Notes under the pieces: model-generated | What the model saw: only the letters and a program-made list of their open reading frames with translations | The model's database searches: none | Told to the model about the DNA's origin: nothing | Shown: one piece after another, positions 18,139 through 26,769 of the stretch | Layout: each line of letters starts with the position of its first letter | How positions within the stretch are numbered: the stretch's first letter is position 1 | Origin: Streptomyces echinatus | GTDB lineage: Bacteria; Actinomycetota; Actinomycetes; Streptomycetales; Streptomycetaceae | Reading direction: 5' to 3' | Assembly: GCF_014203595.1 (NCBI RefSeq) | Contig: NZ_JACHJK010000007.1 | Coordinates: 124,001 to 188,000 of the forward strand | DNA: 64,000 nt | Translations under genes and position numbers: made by a program

Positions 18139-19267
18139 GGGTCACCTCCGACGGCTCGTCGAGGGTGATCCGGGCGAGGTTGGCGAGCGAGGCCGAGCCC
18201 GGGGTGAAGTAGCCGCTGTGGCCGGCGCCGGCCGCGTCGAAGACCCGGGCGCCGAAGGCGGCGGAGACGGGGTCGGCACCGAAGCCGACGGTGGTGCCGA
18301 AGAGGCCGGTACGGACGTGCGGGACGTGCCCGACCCAGTCGTCGCTGCCGCGGGCGGCCCATACGCGGGCGCGGGTGTGCAGGGCGGCGGCGCAGTCCGC
18401 TCCGCTGCCCGGGCTGCCGATCAGGGCGATGTCGTCCGCGGCCAGGCCGGGGGCGGCGCGGCCGCAGACCACGGAGCCGTAGGAGTGGCAGAGCAGGGAG
18501 ACGTGGGCCGTGGCGGGGGCCGCGGCGCGCAGGTGGCGTACGAAGGCGCGCAGGCGGGGGGCGGCTTCGTCGGCGCGGGTGGTGGTGGTCACCGTGGTGC
18601 TGACCGTGGCCGGCGTCTCGTAGCCGAGCCAGGCGACGACGGCGACGGGGGTGCCGGGGGCGGCGCGGTGGGTGAGGTCCGCGTACAGGGACGCGGCGGT
18701 GCGGTGGAAACGGGCGTAGGTGTCCAGGGAGGTGTCCGAGCCGGGGACCAGCACCGCGATGTGGTGCGCGTGGGCGAGGTCGCCGAGGACCTCCGTGGCC
18801 CGGCCGGCGCCCCGGCCGTCGAAGGCGAGGAGGTGGCGGGACGGGGCGGCGAGGGCGCGGTCCGCGGCGGAGCGGTGCGGGGCGGCGTGTGCGGCGGCCA
18901 TGTGGGCGGCCCGGGCGGCGTTGGCGCGGTTCGCCGCGTACACGGTGTGCAGGGTCGAGGAGGACAGAGTGGGAAGGGCGGGGGGTGGTGGGGCCGGGAT
19001 CGGGGGGCGGGCGGCGCCGGCGAGGGGGACGACGACGGCGGCGGTGAGGAGGGCGGCGAGGAGGAGGCGGAGGGGGTGGCGCCGGGGGTGGGGGTGCGTC
19101 TGCGGGTGCGGGCCGGTGCGTGGATGTCCGGCCCTCGGCCGGATCCGGTCTCCCACCCGCACCACCCGTGCGGCTTTCGTCGTCGGGTGCGGGTGGCCCC
19201 CGCGGGGCGCGGCCGCCGCCGGAGGCCGGGACTGGGCGGTCTCGTTGAGTGGTGGGACTTGCCCCAT
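18131..19267 (-). CDS. Exported alpha/beta hydrolase (DUF1023-like)
   Basis: A 378-residue protein. A long, His/Pro/Arg-rich cytoplasmic N-terminus is followed by one hydrophobic span (LRLLLAALLTAAVVVPLAGA, about 68-87), then an Ala-rich stretch and a hydrolase domain with nucleophile motif CHSYGS and an LVPGSDTSLD oxyanion region. DUF1023 proteins are actinobacterial exported hydrolases of unknown substrate. AAGGAAG precedes the ATG at 19267. It is the first gene of the unit hydrolase, acyltransferase, kinase, regulator; its upstream region carries the shared 15-bp motif. Confidence 0.85.
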   Translation of the reverse strand: MGQVPPLNETAQSRPPAAAAPRGGHPHPTTKAARVVRVGDRIRPRAGHPRTGPHPQTHPHPRRHPLRLLLAALLTAAVVVPLAGAARPPIPAPPPPALPTLSSSTLHTVYAANRANAARAAHMAAAHAAPHRSAADRALAAPSRHLLAFDGRGAGRATEVLGDLAHAHHIAVLVPGSDTSLDTYARFHRTAASLYADLTHRAAPGTPVAVVAWLGYETPATVSTTVTTTTRADEAAPRLRAFVRHLRAAAPATAHVSLLCHSYGSVVCGRAAPGLAADDIALIGSPGSGADCAAALHTRARVWAARGSDDWVGHVPHVRTGLFGTTVGFGADPVSAAFGARVFDAAGAGHSGYFTPGSASLANLARITLDEPSEVTRA

Positions 19268-19374
19268 GGTGGCTTCCTTTCGGTGGGCCCGGTCATCGGG
19301 CGTGTCCGAGAAGGAAGTTAGGAACGGGCGCCTGTCGTCGGCGTCCCGCCAGGGAGCTGTCCTGGCGCGTAGCT

Positions 19375-19389
19375 CTCAGGTACTACGGG
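19375..19389 (-). promoter_or_regulatory. Shared 15-bp upstream motif, copy 2
   Basis: CCCGTAGTACCTGAG on the minus strand, 108 bp before the hydrolase start at 19267; identical to 14795-14809. It probably marks the promoter of the four-gene unit and autoregulation by the NarL-type regulators, by inference. Confidence 0.55.
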
Positions 19390-19427
19390 TATCACCGGGC
19401 TCCGCCCGGGCGGCCGGACCCGGTTGC

Positions 19428-20360
19428 TCACCAGGCCAGTTGGGCGATCTCCTCGGCCACCACCGCGCAGGCGTCCGCCGCCGGGTCGATCAGCGGGAAG
19501 TGGCCGACGTCCTCCAGGAGCGTCAGCCCGACCATCTCCCCCGCCTTCGCCGCCGCCTCCGCGTACGCCTCGGCCACCTGATGCGGCACGTCCAGGTCGT
19601 CACGGCCCTGGACGAGGGTCGTGGCGATGCCCGTCGGCAGCAGCAGCGCGGGGTCCGCGTACGGCCGGCGTTCGGCGAAGCGGTCCTGCCCGCCGAGGAG
19701 TTGCAGGGACGCGTTCGCGCAGACGTCCAGCTTCTCCGCCACCACGAGGTCCGCGATCGGGGCGAGCGCCACGACACCGCGCAGCGGCGCCGGGCCGTCG
19801 GTGCGCCAGGGGGCGTCCACGGGCAGGACGTGCCGGGCCGCCGCCCACAGGGCCAGGTGACCGCCGGCCGAGTGGCCGGTCAGCACCGTACGGCGGGGAT
19901 CCGCCTGCGGGAGCGCCTCACGGACCAGCGCCGGAAGGGCGTCCAGGGCCGCCGCGACGTCGTCGAAGGTGTCGGGCCAGCGCCCGGCGGGCGGTGTGCC
20001 GCCGGCGCCCCCGCAGCCGTCGGACTCCGGTCCCGCCTGCTGTCCCGGGATCAGCGGCTCGCCACCCCGTCTGTACTCGACGTTGGCCACCGCGAAGCCC
20101 CTGCGGGCCAGGTAGTCCGCGAACGGGGTGATGTGCCGGCGGTCGTAGCGGGCGCGCCACGCGCCGCCGTGCAGGACGACGACCAGCGGGGCGAAGGAGG
20201 CGGGGGCGGCGGACTCCGGGCCGGATCGGGGGGCGTAGAAGTCGATCACCTGGTCGGGGTGGTCACCGTACGCGGCGGTGGCATCGGGGTCGACCGGGGA
20301 GTGCGAGAAGGCCGACTCCTCTTCAGCGGCGGCGCGGGCAGCCGCGGCGTCGTCCGGCAT
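19428..20360 (-). CDS. Alpha/beta hydrolase, putative kynurenine formamidase
   Basis: A 310-residue cytosolic esterase of the hormone-sensitive-lipase/formamidase type: oxyanion motif VVVLHGGAWRARYD, nucleophile elbow TGHSAGGHLALW, and late Asp and His in the expected order (DDLDVP, EDVGHFP). Its position after tryptophan 2,3-dioxygenase and kynureninase suggests it hydrolyses N-formylkynurenine, the missing step between them. This is inferred from context; a 195-bp gap with a hairpin (20507-20550) separates it from kynU, so it may have its own promoter. Confidence 0.8.
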   Translation of the reverse strand: MPDDAAAARAAAEEESAFSHSPVDPDATAAYGDHPDQVIDFYAPRSGPESAAPASFAPLVVVLHGGAWRARYDRRHITPFADYLARRGFAVANVEYRRGGEPLIPGQQAGPESDGCGGAGGTPPAGRWPDTFDDVAAALDALPALVREALPQADPRRTVLTGHSAGGHLALWAAARHVLPVDAPWRTDGPAPLRGVVALAPIADLVVAEKLDVCANASLQLLGGQDRFAERRPYADPALLLPTGIATTLVQGRDDLDVPHQVAEAYAEAAAKAGEMVGLTLLEDVGHFPLIDPAADACAVVAEEIAQLAW

Positions 20361-20506
20361 GCTCCAACCTCTCAGCGAAGGAACGGGTTTGACGGACCAG
20401 GTGACGATTCGGCCGTTGGCGGGGACGGTATCAGGCCGGTGACGTGCGGGGACACGCGGATGTCACGCACGGTGAGGTCAGACGGTGCCGTGGGCCGCGG
20501 GGGCCG

Positions 20507-20550
20507 GTGCGGGGGCCGGGACGCCCGGCCCGGCTCCCCGGCCCCCGCAC
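20507..20550 (-). terminator. Hairpin downstream of kynU
   Basis: A 14-bp stem GTGCGGGGGCCGGG (20507-20520) with CCCGGCCCCCGCAC (20537-20550), six bases beyond the kynureninase stop. It is a likely terminator or attenuator before the formamidase-like gene. Confidence 0.55.
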
Positions 20551-20555
20551 TCCCG

Positions 20556-21749
20556 CTAGAGCAGCTCGTCCCGCAGGATCCGGGCCGCCCGCTCCACGTC
20601 ACGGAATCCCACGTACAGCGGGGTGAAGCCGAAGCGGAGGACGTCGGGACTGCGGAAGTCACCCACCACGCCCCGGGCGATCAGGCGCTTCATCACCTCG
20701 CCGGCGTCCGGGCAGCGCAGGGCGATCTGGCTGCCCCGCTCCTCGTGCCGTGCGGGGGTCAGGCACTCCACCCGGCCCGGCTCGGTGTACGCCTCGACGC
20801 ACTCCAGGAAGAAGTCCGTCAGCGCGAGGGACTTGGCCCGCACGGCGTCGACGGACACCCCGTCCCAGACCTCCAGCGCCGCCTCCAGGGCCAGCAGGGA
20901 GAGGATGTCCGGCGTGCCGACCCGGCCGCGCAGGGCGCCCGGTGCCGGGGTGTAGGCGGGGGTCATGCCGAAGGGCTCGGCGTGGGAGTTCCAGCCGGGC
21001 AGCGGCGAGTCGAAGCGGTCCTGGTGCTCCCTGCGCACGTACAGGAACGCCGGCGAACCCGGGCCGCCGTTGAGGTACTTGTAGGTGCAGCCGACGGCGA
21101 GGTCGACGCCGTGCTCGTCCAGGCCGACCGGCAGGGCGCCCGCGCTGTGGCACAGGTCCCAGACCGCGAGGGCGCCGCGGGCCCGGATCGCGGCGGTGAG
21201 CGCCGGGAGGTCGTGCAGCCGGCCGGTGCGGTAGTCGACGTGGTTGAGCAGCACCGCGGCCGTGCGCTCGCCCAGCGCCTGAGGCACCTCGGCCGGGGTC
21301 ACCGCGCGCAGGGTGCGGCCGGTGAGCCGGGCCGCCGACTCGGCGATGTAGCCGTCCGTGGGGAAGGTCGTCGCGTCCACCAGGATCTCGTCACGGCTCC
21401 CGTCCGCCATGCGGACCGCCGCCACGAGTGCCTTGAAGACGTTGACGCTCGTCGAGTCGCCGACGACGATCTGGCCGGGTGCCGCGCCCACCAACGGGGC
21501 GATCCGGTCGCCGATCCGCTCGGGCGCCGTCCACCAGCCGCTCTCGTCCCAGGAACGGATGCGCAGCTCGCCCCACTGGCGGCGGACGACGTCCGCCACC
21601 CGGTCGGGGACGTTCGCGGGGAGGGCGCCCAGGGAGTTGCCGTCCAGATAGACCACGTCGTCGAGGACGAAGCGCTCCCGCAGGGCCGCCAGCTCGTCCG
21701 CCTCGTCCAGTTTCCCGGCCTTCTCGGCCCGCAGGGTGGTCTCAGACAT
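20556..21749 (-). CDS. kynU: Kynureninase
   Basis: A 397-residue PLP enzyme that cleaves kynurenine to anthranilate and alanine. The N-terminus has the family segment VYLDGNSLGALP. ALAVWDLCHSAGALPV holds the cofactor aspartate, and CTYKYLNGGPGSPAFLYV holds the PLP lysine (K224). The ATG overlaps the upstream dioxygenase stop by eight bases, a clear operon. Anthranilate can re-enter tryptophan synthesis or feed secondary metabolism. Confidence 0.96.
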   Translation of the reverse strand: MSETTLRAEKAGKLDEADELAALRERFVLDDVVYLDGNSLGALPANVPDRVADVVRRQWGELRIRSWDESGWWTAPERIGDRIAPLVGAAPGQIVVGDSTSVNVFKALVAAVRMADGSRDEILVDATTFPTDGYIAESAARLTGRTLRAVTPAEVPQALGERTAAVLLNHVDYRTGRLHDLPALTAAIRARGALAVWDLCHSAGALPVGLDEHGVDLAVGCTYKYLNGGPGSPAFLYVRREHQDRFDSPLPGWNSHAEPFGMTPAYTPAPGALRGRVGTPDILSLLALEAALEVWDGVSVDAVRAKSLALTDFFLECVEAYTEPGRVECLTPARHEERGSQIALRCPDAGEVMKRLIARGVVGDFRSPDVLRFGFTPLYVGFRDVERAARILRDELL

Positions 21750-22590
21750 GGGACCTCGCCGTCCACAGCTCCGGGAAGACGTTCTTGCGGGCGCGCTTCT
21801 CCAGCCAGGCGACGCCGGCGGAGCCGCCCGTGCCGGCCTTCGCGCCCATCGCGCGCCGGGTGGCGACCAGGTGGTCGTTGCGCCAGCGCCACACCAGCTC
21901 GCCCACGTCCGTCAACGCCTCGCCGAGCCGGGCGAGTTCGTCGCTCTCGTCGCCGGCGTAGACCGCGGTCCAGGCGGCCTCCACCGCCTCCGCCGGCTCG
22001 TACCGCAGCGAGACGTCCCGCTGCAGCACGGACGCGGGGATGTCGTGGCCGCGGCGCGCGAGGAGCCGTACCACCTCGTCATACAGGCTGGGCTCGTGCA
22101 GTGCCTTCTCCAGTTCCGCGTGGACGCGCGGGGCGCCGCGGTGCGGCACCAGCATCGACGCGGATTTCTCCCCGAGCAGGAACTCCAGCCGCCGGTACAT
22201 CGCCGACTGGAAGCCGGAGCCCTCGCCGAGCGCGCTCCGGTAGGCGTTGAACTGGGCCGGGGTGAGCTGGCCGAGCGGCTTCCACGAGGCGTTCAGCGCC
22301 TCCAGCTCCCGCACGGACCGCTTCAGCGCGGCGATCGCGGCCGGCACCCGGTCCGAGCGGAGCGCCTGCGCGGCCGTCTCCCACTCGTGCACGATCACCG
22401 TGAACCACAGCTCCATGACCTGGGTGGTCACCAGGAAGACCATCTCTCCGGGGTCGTCGGAGAGGGTGTGCTGGAGGTGGGTGAGCACGTCCGCCTTGAC
22501 GTAGTCCTCGTACGGCGTCGTCCCCGCGAAGTCCAGGTTCGGGGTCTCGGGCTCAGCGGCCTCGAAAGGGGGGTGAGCCTGTTGGGACAT
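21742..22590 (-). CDS. kynA: Tryptophan 2,3-dioxygenase
   Basis: A 282-residue heme dioxygenase opening the indole ring of tryptophan to N-formylkynurenine. Family landmarks are TPYEDYVKADVLTHLQ, a VTTQVMELWFTVIVHE helix, FQSAMYRRLEFLLG, and the proximal-histidine region VWRWRNDHLVATRRAMG followed by GTGGSAGVAWLEK. The ATG at 22590 starts the conserved region. First gene of the kynurenine run. Confidence 0.96.
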   Translation of the reverse strand: MSQQAHPPFEAAEPETPNLDFAGTTPYEDYVKADVLTHLQHTLSDDPGEMVFLVTTQVMELWFTVIVHEWETAAQALRSDRVPAAIAALKRSVRELEALNASWKPLGQLTPAQFNAYRSALGEGSGFQSAMYRRLEFLLGEKSASMLVPHRGAPRVHAELEKALHEPSLYDEVVRLLARRGHDIPASVLQRDVSLRYEPAEAVEAAWTAVYAGDESDELARLGEALTDVGELVWRWRNDHLVATRRAMGAKAGTGGSAGVAWLEKRARKNVFPELWTARSHV

Positions 22591-22816
22591 CGCTGTCTCC
22601 TGTGTTGCTACGGGTAGCGGTCCGCCCCTGCCGATGCCGGCACGGGGGCCCCGGTCCCCACCCCGCATCCTCCGCAATGCCCCCGGATACGGCAAGGCCC
22701 GCCCGTCCGCGGACGGGCCGTTGCGGTGAAATCTCACACCCCGGCCGAGCGGGACCGAGGACGGACGCCGACGCACCGCCGGGGCCGTCACGAGCAGCGC
22801 GCGGCGGCTGTCGTCA

Positions 22817-22854
22817 CCGGCCCGGCCCGCCTGTCGCCGGGCGGGCCGGGCCGG
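22817..22854 (-). terminator. Hairpin downstream of the DUF3151 gene
   Basis: A perfect 15-bp stem, CCGGCCCGGCCCGCC (22817-22831) with GGCGGGCCGGGCCGG (22840-22854), 18 bp past the DUF3151 stop. A second palindrome, GCCCGTCCGCGGACGGGC, is near 22702-22719. The rest of 22591-22871 shows no gene. Confidence 0.55.
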
Positions 22855-22871
22855 GGGGACAGCCCTCCGGG

Positions 22872-23285
22872 TCAGCCCAGGGTCTGGGCGGCCGTCGGGG
22901 AGGAGTCCTTCAGGAACTGCGCGCAGCGCTCGTACTCCGCCTGCTCGCCGATCGCCTGCGCGGCGCGGGCGAGGGCGTGCAGGGCGCGCAGGAAGCCGCG
23001 GTTCGGCTCGTGCTCCCACGGCACCGGGCCGTGGCCCTTCCAGCCGTTGCGGCGCAGGGCGTCCAGGCCCCGGTGGTAGCCCGTACGGGCATAGGCGTAC
23101 GACTCCACGGCCGCGCCCCGCTCGAACGCCTCGTCGGCCAGCTGGGCCCAGGCGAGGGAGGAGGTGGGGTACTTGGCGGCGACGTCCGCCGGCGCCGTGC
23201 CCTGGGCGAGCAGCTCGCGGGGCTCCGGTTCGTCGGGGAGGTGGGTCGGGGGCGGACCGCCGAGGAGGTTCTCATGCATCGTCAT
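22872..23285 (-). CDS. DUF3151 domain protein
   Basis: A 137-residue actinobacterial protein of unknown function from an ATG at 23285. It matches the DUF3151 layout: an acidic N-terminus (MHENLLGGPPPTHLPDEPE), an Ala-rich helical hairpin (AAKYPTSSLAWAQLADEAF), GYHRGLDALRRNGWKGHGPVPW and a tail ending around the ERCAQFLKD helix. It is often described as TPR-like helical repeats. Cytosolic, no signal peptide. Confidence 0.85.
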   Translation of the reverse strand: MTMHENLLGGPPPTHLPDEPEPRELLAQGTAPADVAAKYPTSSLAWAQLADEAFERGAAVESYAYARTGYHRGLDALRRNGWKGHGPVPWEHEPNRGFLRALHALARAAQAIGEQAEYERCAQFLKDSSPTAAQTLG

Positions 23286-23365
23286 GACTTCAGTCTGGCG
23301 CACGGCCCCACAACTCGATCAGCCACGGGGCCCCACACCACACAGCCGACGCCACCACACCCACC

Positions 23366-23410
23366 CAGGGGCGCGGGGAACTGCGCGACCGGCCACGACC
23401 CACCCGCACC
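23366..23410. repeat. Streptomyces dispersed intergenic motif
   Basis: The core GGGGCGCGGGGAACTGCGCG followed by an ACCGGCCACGACCCACCCGCA-like stretch is a word I recognise as recurring between genes in many Streptomyces genomes. It lies in the spacer between the MFS transporter end (23527) and the DUF3151 start (23285). Its function is unknown. Confidence 0.6.
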
Positions 23411-23492
23411 CGGGCACGGCGCCCGGACACCCACGACGAACCCCACGCACCCCGGACACGGCGCCCGGCAACCCACGACGAACCCCACGCAC
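23409..23492. repeat. Two tandem ~42-bp direct repeats
   Basis: Two adjacent near-identical units, each with GGCGCCCGG followed by CCACGACGAACCCCACGCAC, immediately after the dispersed GGGGCGCGGGGAACTGCGCG motif. Non-coding spacer. Confidence 0.6.
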
Positions 23493-23526
23493 ACCCCGGC
23501 CCCCACCCGGCCCACCGGCGGAGCCC

Positions 23527-24981
23527 CTAGCCGCGCCCCCCGGCCTCCAGCGGCGGAGCCGTCACGCAGCCGTGCTGCCTGCACTCGGGCCGCCGGCAGC
23601 CCGGTGCGGGCCGGCGGACCAGCGCGAAGGCCAGTGCCGAGCCCAGCACCAGCACCCCCGCGCAGATCGGCATGGCCCGGTCGAACGCCGCGTCGAACGC
23701 CGTGGGCGACCGGTACGCCTCCGGCCCCATCCCCGTCAGCAGCGGCAGCGCCGCCACGGCCACCAGACCCGCGGCCCGCGCCGCCGCGTTGTTGATGCCG
23801 CTGGCCAGACCCGCCCGGGTGGCGTCCACCGAGGCCAGGACCGTGGCCGTCAGGGGCGCGACCAGGGTGACCATGCCGGCGCCCATGATCAGCAGGGCGG
23901 GCAGGACGTCCGTGAGGTAGTCGGCGCCGGGCCCCACCCGCAGCATCAGCAGCATCGCCGCCGCGCAGAGCAGAGGGCCGGCCGTGAGCGGCAGCCGCGG
24001 GCCGGTGCGGTCCGCCAGGGCGCCCGAGCGGGACGAGAACAGCAGCATCAGGACCGTGGTGGGAAGCAGGGCCGTACCCGCGGCGAGCGGCGAGTACCCG
24101 GCCACCACCTGCAGCTGGAGCGCGGTGAGGAAGAAGAAGCCGCCGAAGGCCGCGTAGACACACAGCGTGACCAGGTTGACCGCGGTGAACTGGCGCGAGG
24201 CGAAGATGTCCGGCGGCAGCATCGGGTCCGGGCGGTGCCGCTCCACGAAGACGAAGGCCACGGCCGCCGCCACCCCCGCCGCCCCGGTCAGGGGCACCGC
24301 CGGGCTTCCGCCGCGTGCCTCGATGAGCGCGTACGTCAGCAGGGCGAGGGACAGCGCACCGAGCGCCGCACCCAGGATGTCGAAGCGGCCGTGGGCGCGG
24401 GTGTCGGCGGACTCCGGCACATGCCGCAGGGCGACCGGCACGCACAGCAGCGCCAGCGGCACGTTGAGCAGGAACACCCACCGCCAGCCGGGCCCGGCCA
24501 CCAGCCAGCCGCCGAGGAACGGGCCGACCGCCGCGCCGATCCCCCCGAAGCCGGACCAGAAGCCGACGGCCCGGCTGCGGTCGTCGGGGTGGAAGGACGC
24601 CTGGATGAGGGCGAGGGAGCCGGGGGTGAGGAGGGCCCCGCCGATGCCCTGCAGCGCCCGCGCCGCGATCAGTACGACGGAGTTCGGGGCGAGGCCGCAC
24701 AACAGGGAGGCCGCCGCGAACCAGACGACCCCGATCACGAAGATCTTCCGGCGGCCGTAGCGGTCCCCCAGCGAGCCGCCCAGCAGGATCAGGCCGGCCA
24801 GCGTGACCATGTACGCGTTGACCGTCCACTGCAGGGCGGCCAGGCTCGCGTCCAGGTCCTGGCCGATGCGCGGAAGGGCGACGTTGACGACGGTGGAGTC
24901 CAGCAGGGCCATGCTGGAGCCGAGGACCGTCGTGAGGAGGATCCACCTGCCCTGGCGCGAGGCCAGCCGGACATCGGGCAT
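23527..24981 (-). CDS. MFS drug exporter, DHA2 (EmrB/QacA) type
   Basis: A 484-residue transporter with 14 predicted spans from an ATG at 24981. Span 1 has the DHA2 motif LLDSTVVNVALPRIG, the 2-3 loop has LGDRYGRRK, and motif C (RALQGIGGALLTPGSLALI) marks an antiporter. It probably expels hydrophobic or cationic compounds in exchange for protons. No regulator is adjacent. The short tail is Cys/Arg-rich. Confidence 0.92.
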   Translation of the reverse strand: MPDVRLASRQGRWILLTTVLGSSMALLDSTVVNVALPRIGQDLDASLAALQWTVNAYMVTLAGLILLGGSLGDRYGRRKIFVIGVVWFAAASLLCGLAPNSVVLIAARALQGIGGALLTPGSLALIQASFHPDDRSRAVGFWSGFGGIGAAVGPFLGGWLVAGPGWRWVFLLNVPLALLCVPVALRHVPESADTRAHGRFDILGAALGALSLALLTYALIEARGGSPAVPLTGAAGVAAAVAFVFVERHRPDPMLPPDIFASRQFTAVNLVTLCVYAAFGGFFFLTALQLQVVAGYSPLAAGTALLPTTVLMLLFSSRSGALADRTGPRLPLTAGPLLCAAAMLLMLRVGPGADYLTDVLPALLIMGAGMVTLVAPLTATVLASVDATRAGLASGINNAAARAAGLVAVAALPLLTGMGPEAYRSPTAFDAAFDRAMPICAGVLVLGSALAFALVRRPAPGCRRPECRQHGCVTAPPLEAGGRG

Positions 24982-24996
24982 GCCCCCAGGTATACA

Positions 24997-25031
24997 GCGG
25001 GCCCGGCGGCCTGGACAGCCGCCGGGCCCGC
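24997..25031 (-). terminator. Terminator of fba
   Basis: A perfect 14-bp stem GCGGGCCCGGCGGC (24997-25010) with GCCGCCGGGCCCGC (25018-25031), 14 bp beyond the fba stop. Confidence 0.65.
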
Positions 25032-25044
25032 CGTGGGGCACCGC

Positions 25045-26067
25045 TTACTTGATCTTGTTGCCCGCCGAGCGCAGGTTCTGCGTGGCGAGCACGACACGCT
25101 CGGCCATGGAGGCCTCGGCCAGCTTGCCCCAGGTGCGCGGGTCGTACGTCTTCTTGTCGCCGACCTCGCCGTCGACCTTCAGGACGCCGTCGTAGTTCTT
25201 GAACATGTGGGCGGCGACCGGACGGGTGAAGGCGTACTGGGTGTCCGTGTCGATGTTCATCTTCACGACGCCGTTCTCCAGCGCGGTGAGGATCTCCTGC
25301 TCGGTGGAGCCGGAGCCGCCGTGGAAGACGAAGTCGAACGGAGCGGCCTTGCCGAACTTGGCGGCGACGCCGTCGGCCAGCTCCTTCAGCAGCTCGGGAC
25401 GGAGGACGACGTTGCCCGGCTTGTACACGCCGTGCACGTTGCCGAAGGAGGCGGCCAGCAGGTAGCGGCCCTTCTCACCGAGGCCGAGGGCCTCGGCGGT
25501 GCGGATCGCGTCCTCGACCGTGGTGTAGAGGGAGTCGTTGATCTCGTGCGAGACGCCGTCCTCCTCGCCGCCGGTCGGGGTGATCTCCACCTCGAGGATG
25601 ATCTTCGCGGCGCGGGCCTGCTCCAGCAGCTCCTGCGCGATCTCCAGGTTGTCGGCGAGGGTCTCGGCGGAGCCGTCCCACATGTGGGACTGGAACAGCG
25701 GGGGGAGACCGGCCTCGACGCGCTTCTTGGAGAGCGCGATCAGCGGCCGGACGTACCCGTCGAGCTTGTCCTTCGGGCAGTGGTCGGTGTGCAGGGCGAT
25801 GTTGACCGGGTACTTCTCGGCGATGATGTGCGCGAACTCGGCGAGCGCGACCGCGCCGGTCACCATGTCCTTGCTGTACTGGCCGCCGAGGAACTCGGCA
25901 CCACCCGTCGAGATCTGGACGATGCCGTCGCTCTCCGCCTCCGCGAAGCCGCGCAGGGCCGCGTTCAGGGTCTGCGAGGACGTGACGTTGATGGCCGGGT
26001 AGGCGAACTTGCCTGCCTTCGCCCGGTCGAGCATCTCGTTGTAGACCTCGGGGGTTGCGATGGGCAT
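25045..26067 (-). CDS. fba: Fructose-bisphosphate aldolase, class II
   Basis: A 340-residue zinc aldolase of glycolysis and gluconeogenesis, interconverting fructose-1,6-bisphosphate and the two triose phosphates. NIALHTDHCPKDKLDGY contains the catalytic aspartate and first zinc histidine, LEVEITPTGGEEDG a metal/K-site segment, and FVFHGGSGSTEQEI the phosphate-binding region. AAGGAG lies seven bases before the ATG at 26067. Upstream on the same strand is pyrE. Confidence 0.97.
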   Translation of the reverse strand: MPIATPEVYNEMLDRAKAGKFAYPAINVTSSQTLNAALRGFAEAESDGIVQISTGGAEFLGGQYSKDMVTGAVALAEFAHIIAEKYPVNIALHTDHCPKDKLDGYVRPLIALSKKRVEAGLPPLFQSHMWDGSAETLADNLEIAQELLEQARAAKIILEVEITPTGGEEDGVSHEINDSLYTTVEDAIRTAEALGLGEKGRYLLAASFGNVHGVYKPGNVVLRPELLKELADGVAAKFGKAAPFDFVFHGGSGSTEQEILTALENGVVKMNIDTDTQYAFTRPVAAHMFKNYDGVLKVDGEVGDKKTYDPRTWGKLAEASMAERVVLATQNLRSAGNKIK

Positions 26068-26210
26068 GTGTCCGCTCCTTGAGTGTGCGGGTTGACGTGC
26101 TGCGTTACGGCCCTGACCTAGACCTTGGGGGTGACGTCATCGTCGGCCCCATCTTTCCAGACCTGGGGCGCAGGTCCACGCCCCCGCCAAGTCCAGGTCA
26201 AACGAGCGTG

Positions 26211-26759
26211 TCAGTCCAGACCCAGTTCATCCTTCGAGAAGGCGAACCGGTAGGGCACGCCCGCGCCGGCCTCGATCTTCTCGGCGGCGCCGGTCGCCCG
26301 GTCGACGATCGTCGCGACGGCGACGACCTCGGCCCCGGCCTCCCGCACGGCCTCCACGGCGGTCAGCGGGGAACCGCCGGTGGTGGAGGTGTCCTCCACC
26401 ACCAGGACCCGGCGGCCCGCGATGTCCGGGCCCTCGACGCGCCGCTGCAGGCCGTGCGCCTTGGCCGCCTTGCGGACGACGAAGGCGTCCAGGCGCCGCC
26501 CGCGCGCGGCGGCGGCGTGCAGCATGGCGGCGGCGACCGGGTCGGCGCCCATGGTGAGCCCGCCGACGGCGTCGAACTCCAGGTCCTCGGTCAGGTCCAG
26601 CAGCACCTGGCCGACGAGCGGGGCGGCCTCGCCGTCGAGGGTGATGCGGCGCAGGTCGACGTAGTAGTCGGCCTCCAGACCCGAGGAGAGCGTCACCTTG
26701 CCGTGCACCACGGCCTTGTCCTTGATCTGCTGCAGCAGCGCGCCACGTGCTTCCGTCAT
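26211..26759 (-). CDS. pyrE: Orotate phosphoribosyltransferase
   Basis: A 182-residue type-I phosphoribosyltransferase making OMP from orotate and PRPP in pyrimidine synthesis. VTLSSGLEADYYVDLRR is the typical N-terminus, VVRKAAKAHGLQRR the flexible loop, and VLVVEDTSTTGGSPL the PRPP-binding motif. It is 10 bp downstream of the aldose epimerase gene, suggesting cotranscription. Confidence 0.95.
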   Translation of the reverse strand: MTEARGALLQQIKDKAVVHGKVTLSSGLEADYYVDLRRITLDGEAAPLVGQVLLDLTEDLEFDAVGGLTMGADPVAAAMLHAAAARGRRLDAFVVRKAAKAHGLQRRVEGPDIAGRRVLVVEDTSTTGGSPLTAVEAVREAGAEVVAVATIVDRATGAAEKIEAGAGVPYRFAFSKDELGLD

Positions 26760-26769
26760 GCCGACAAGC

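Noticed and set aside
18720..22250. Plus-strand open frame of over 1100 codons opposite the hydrolase and kynurenine genes
   Set aside because: Antisense shadow; codon-position GC and homology belong to the minus-strand genes.
23164..26082. Plus-strand open frame opposite the MFS and fba genes
   Set aside because: Arg/Gly/Gln-rich shadow of MFS and fba; no domain similarity.
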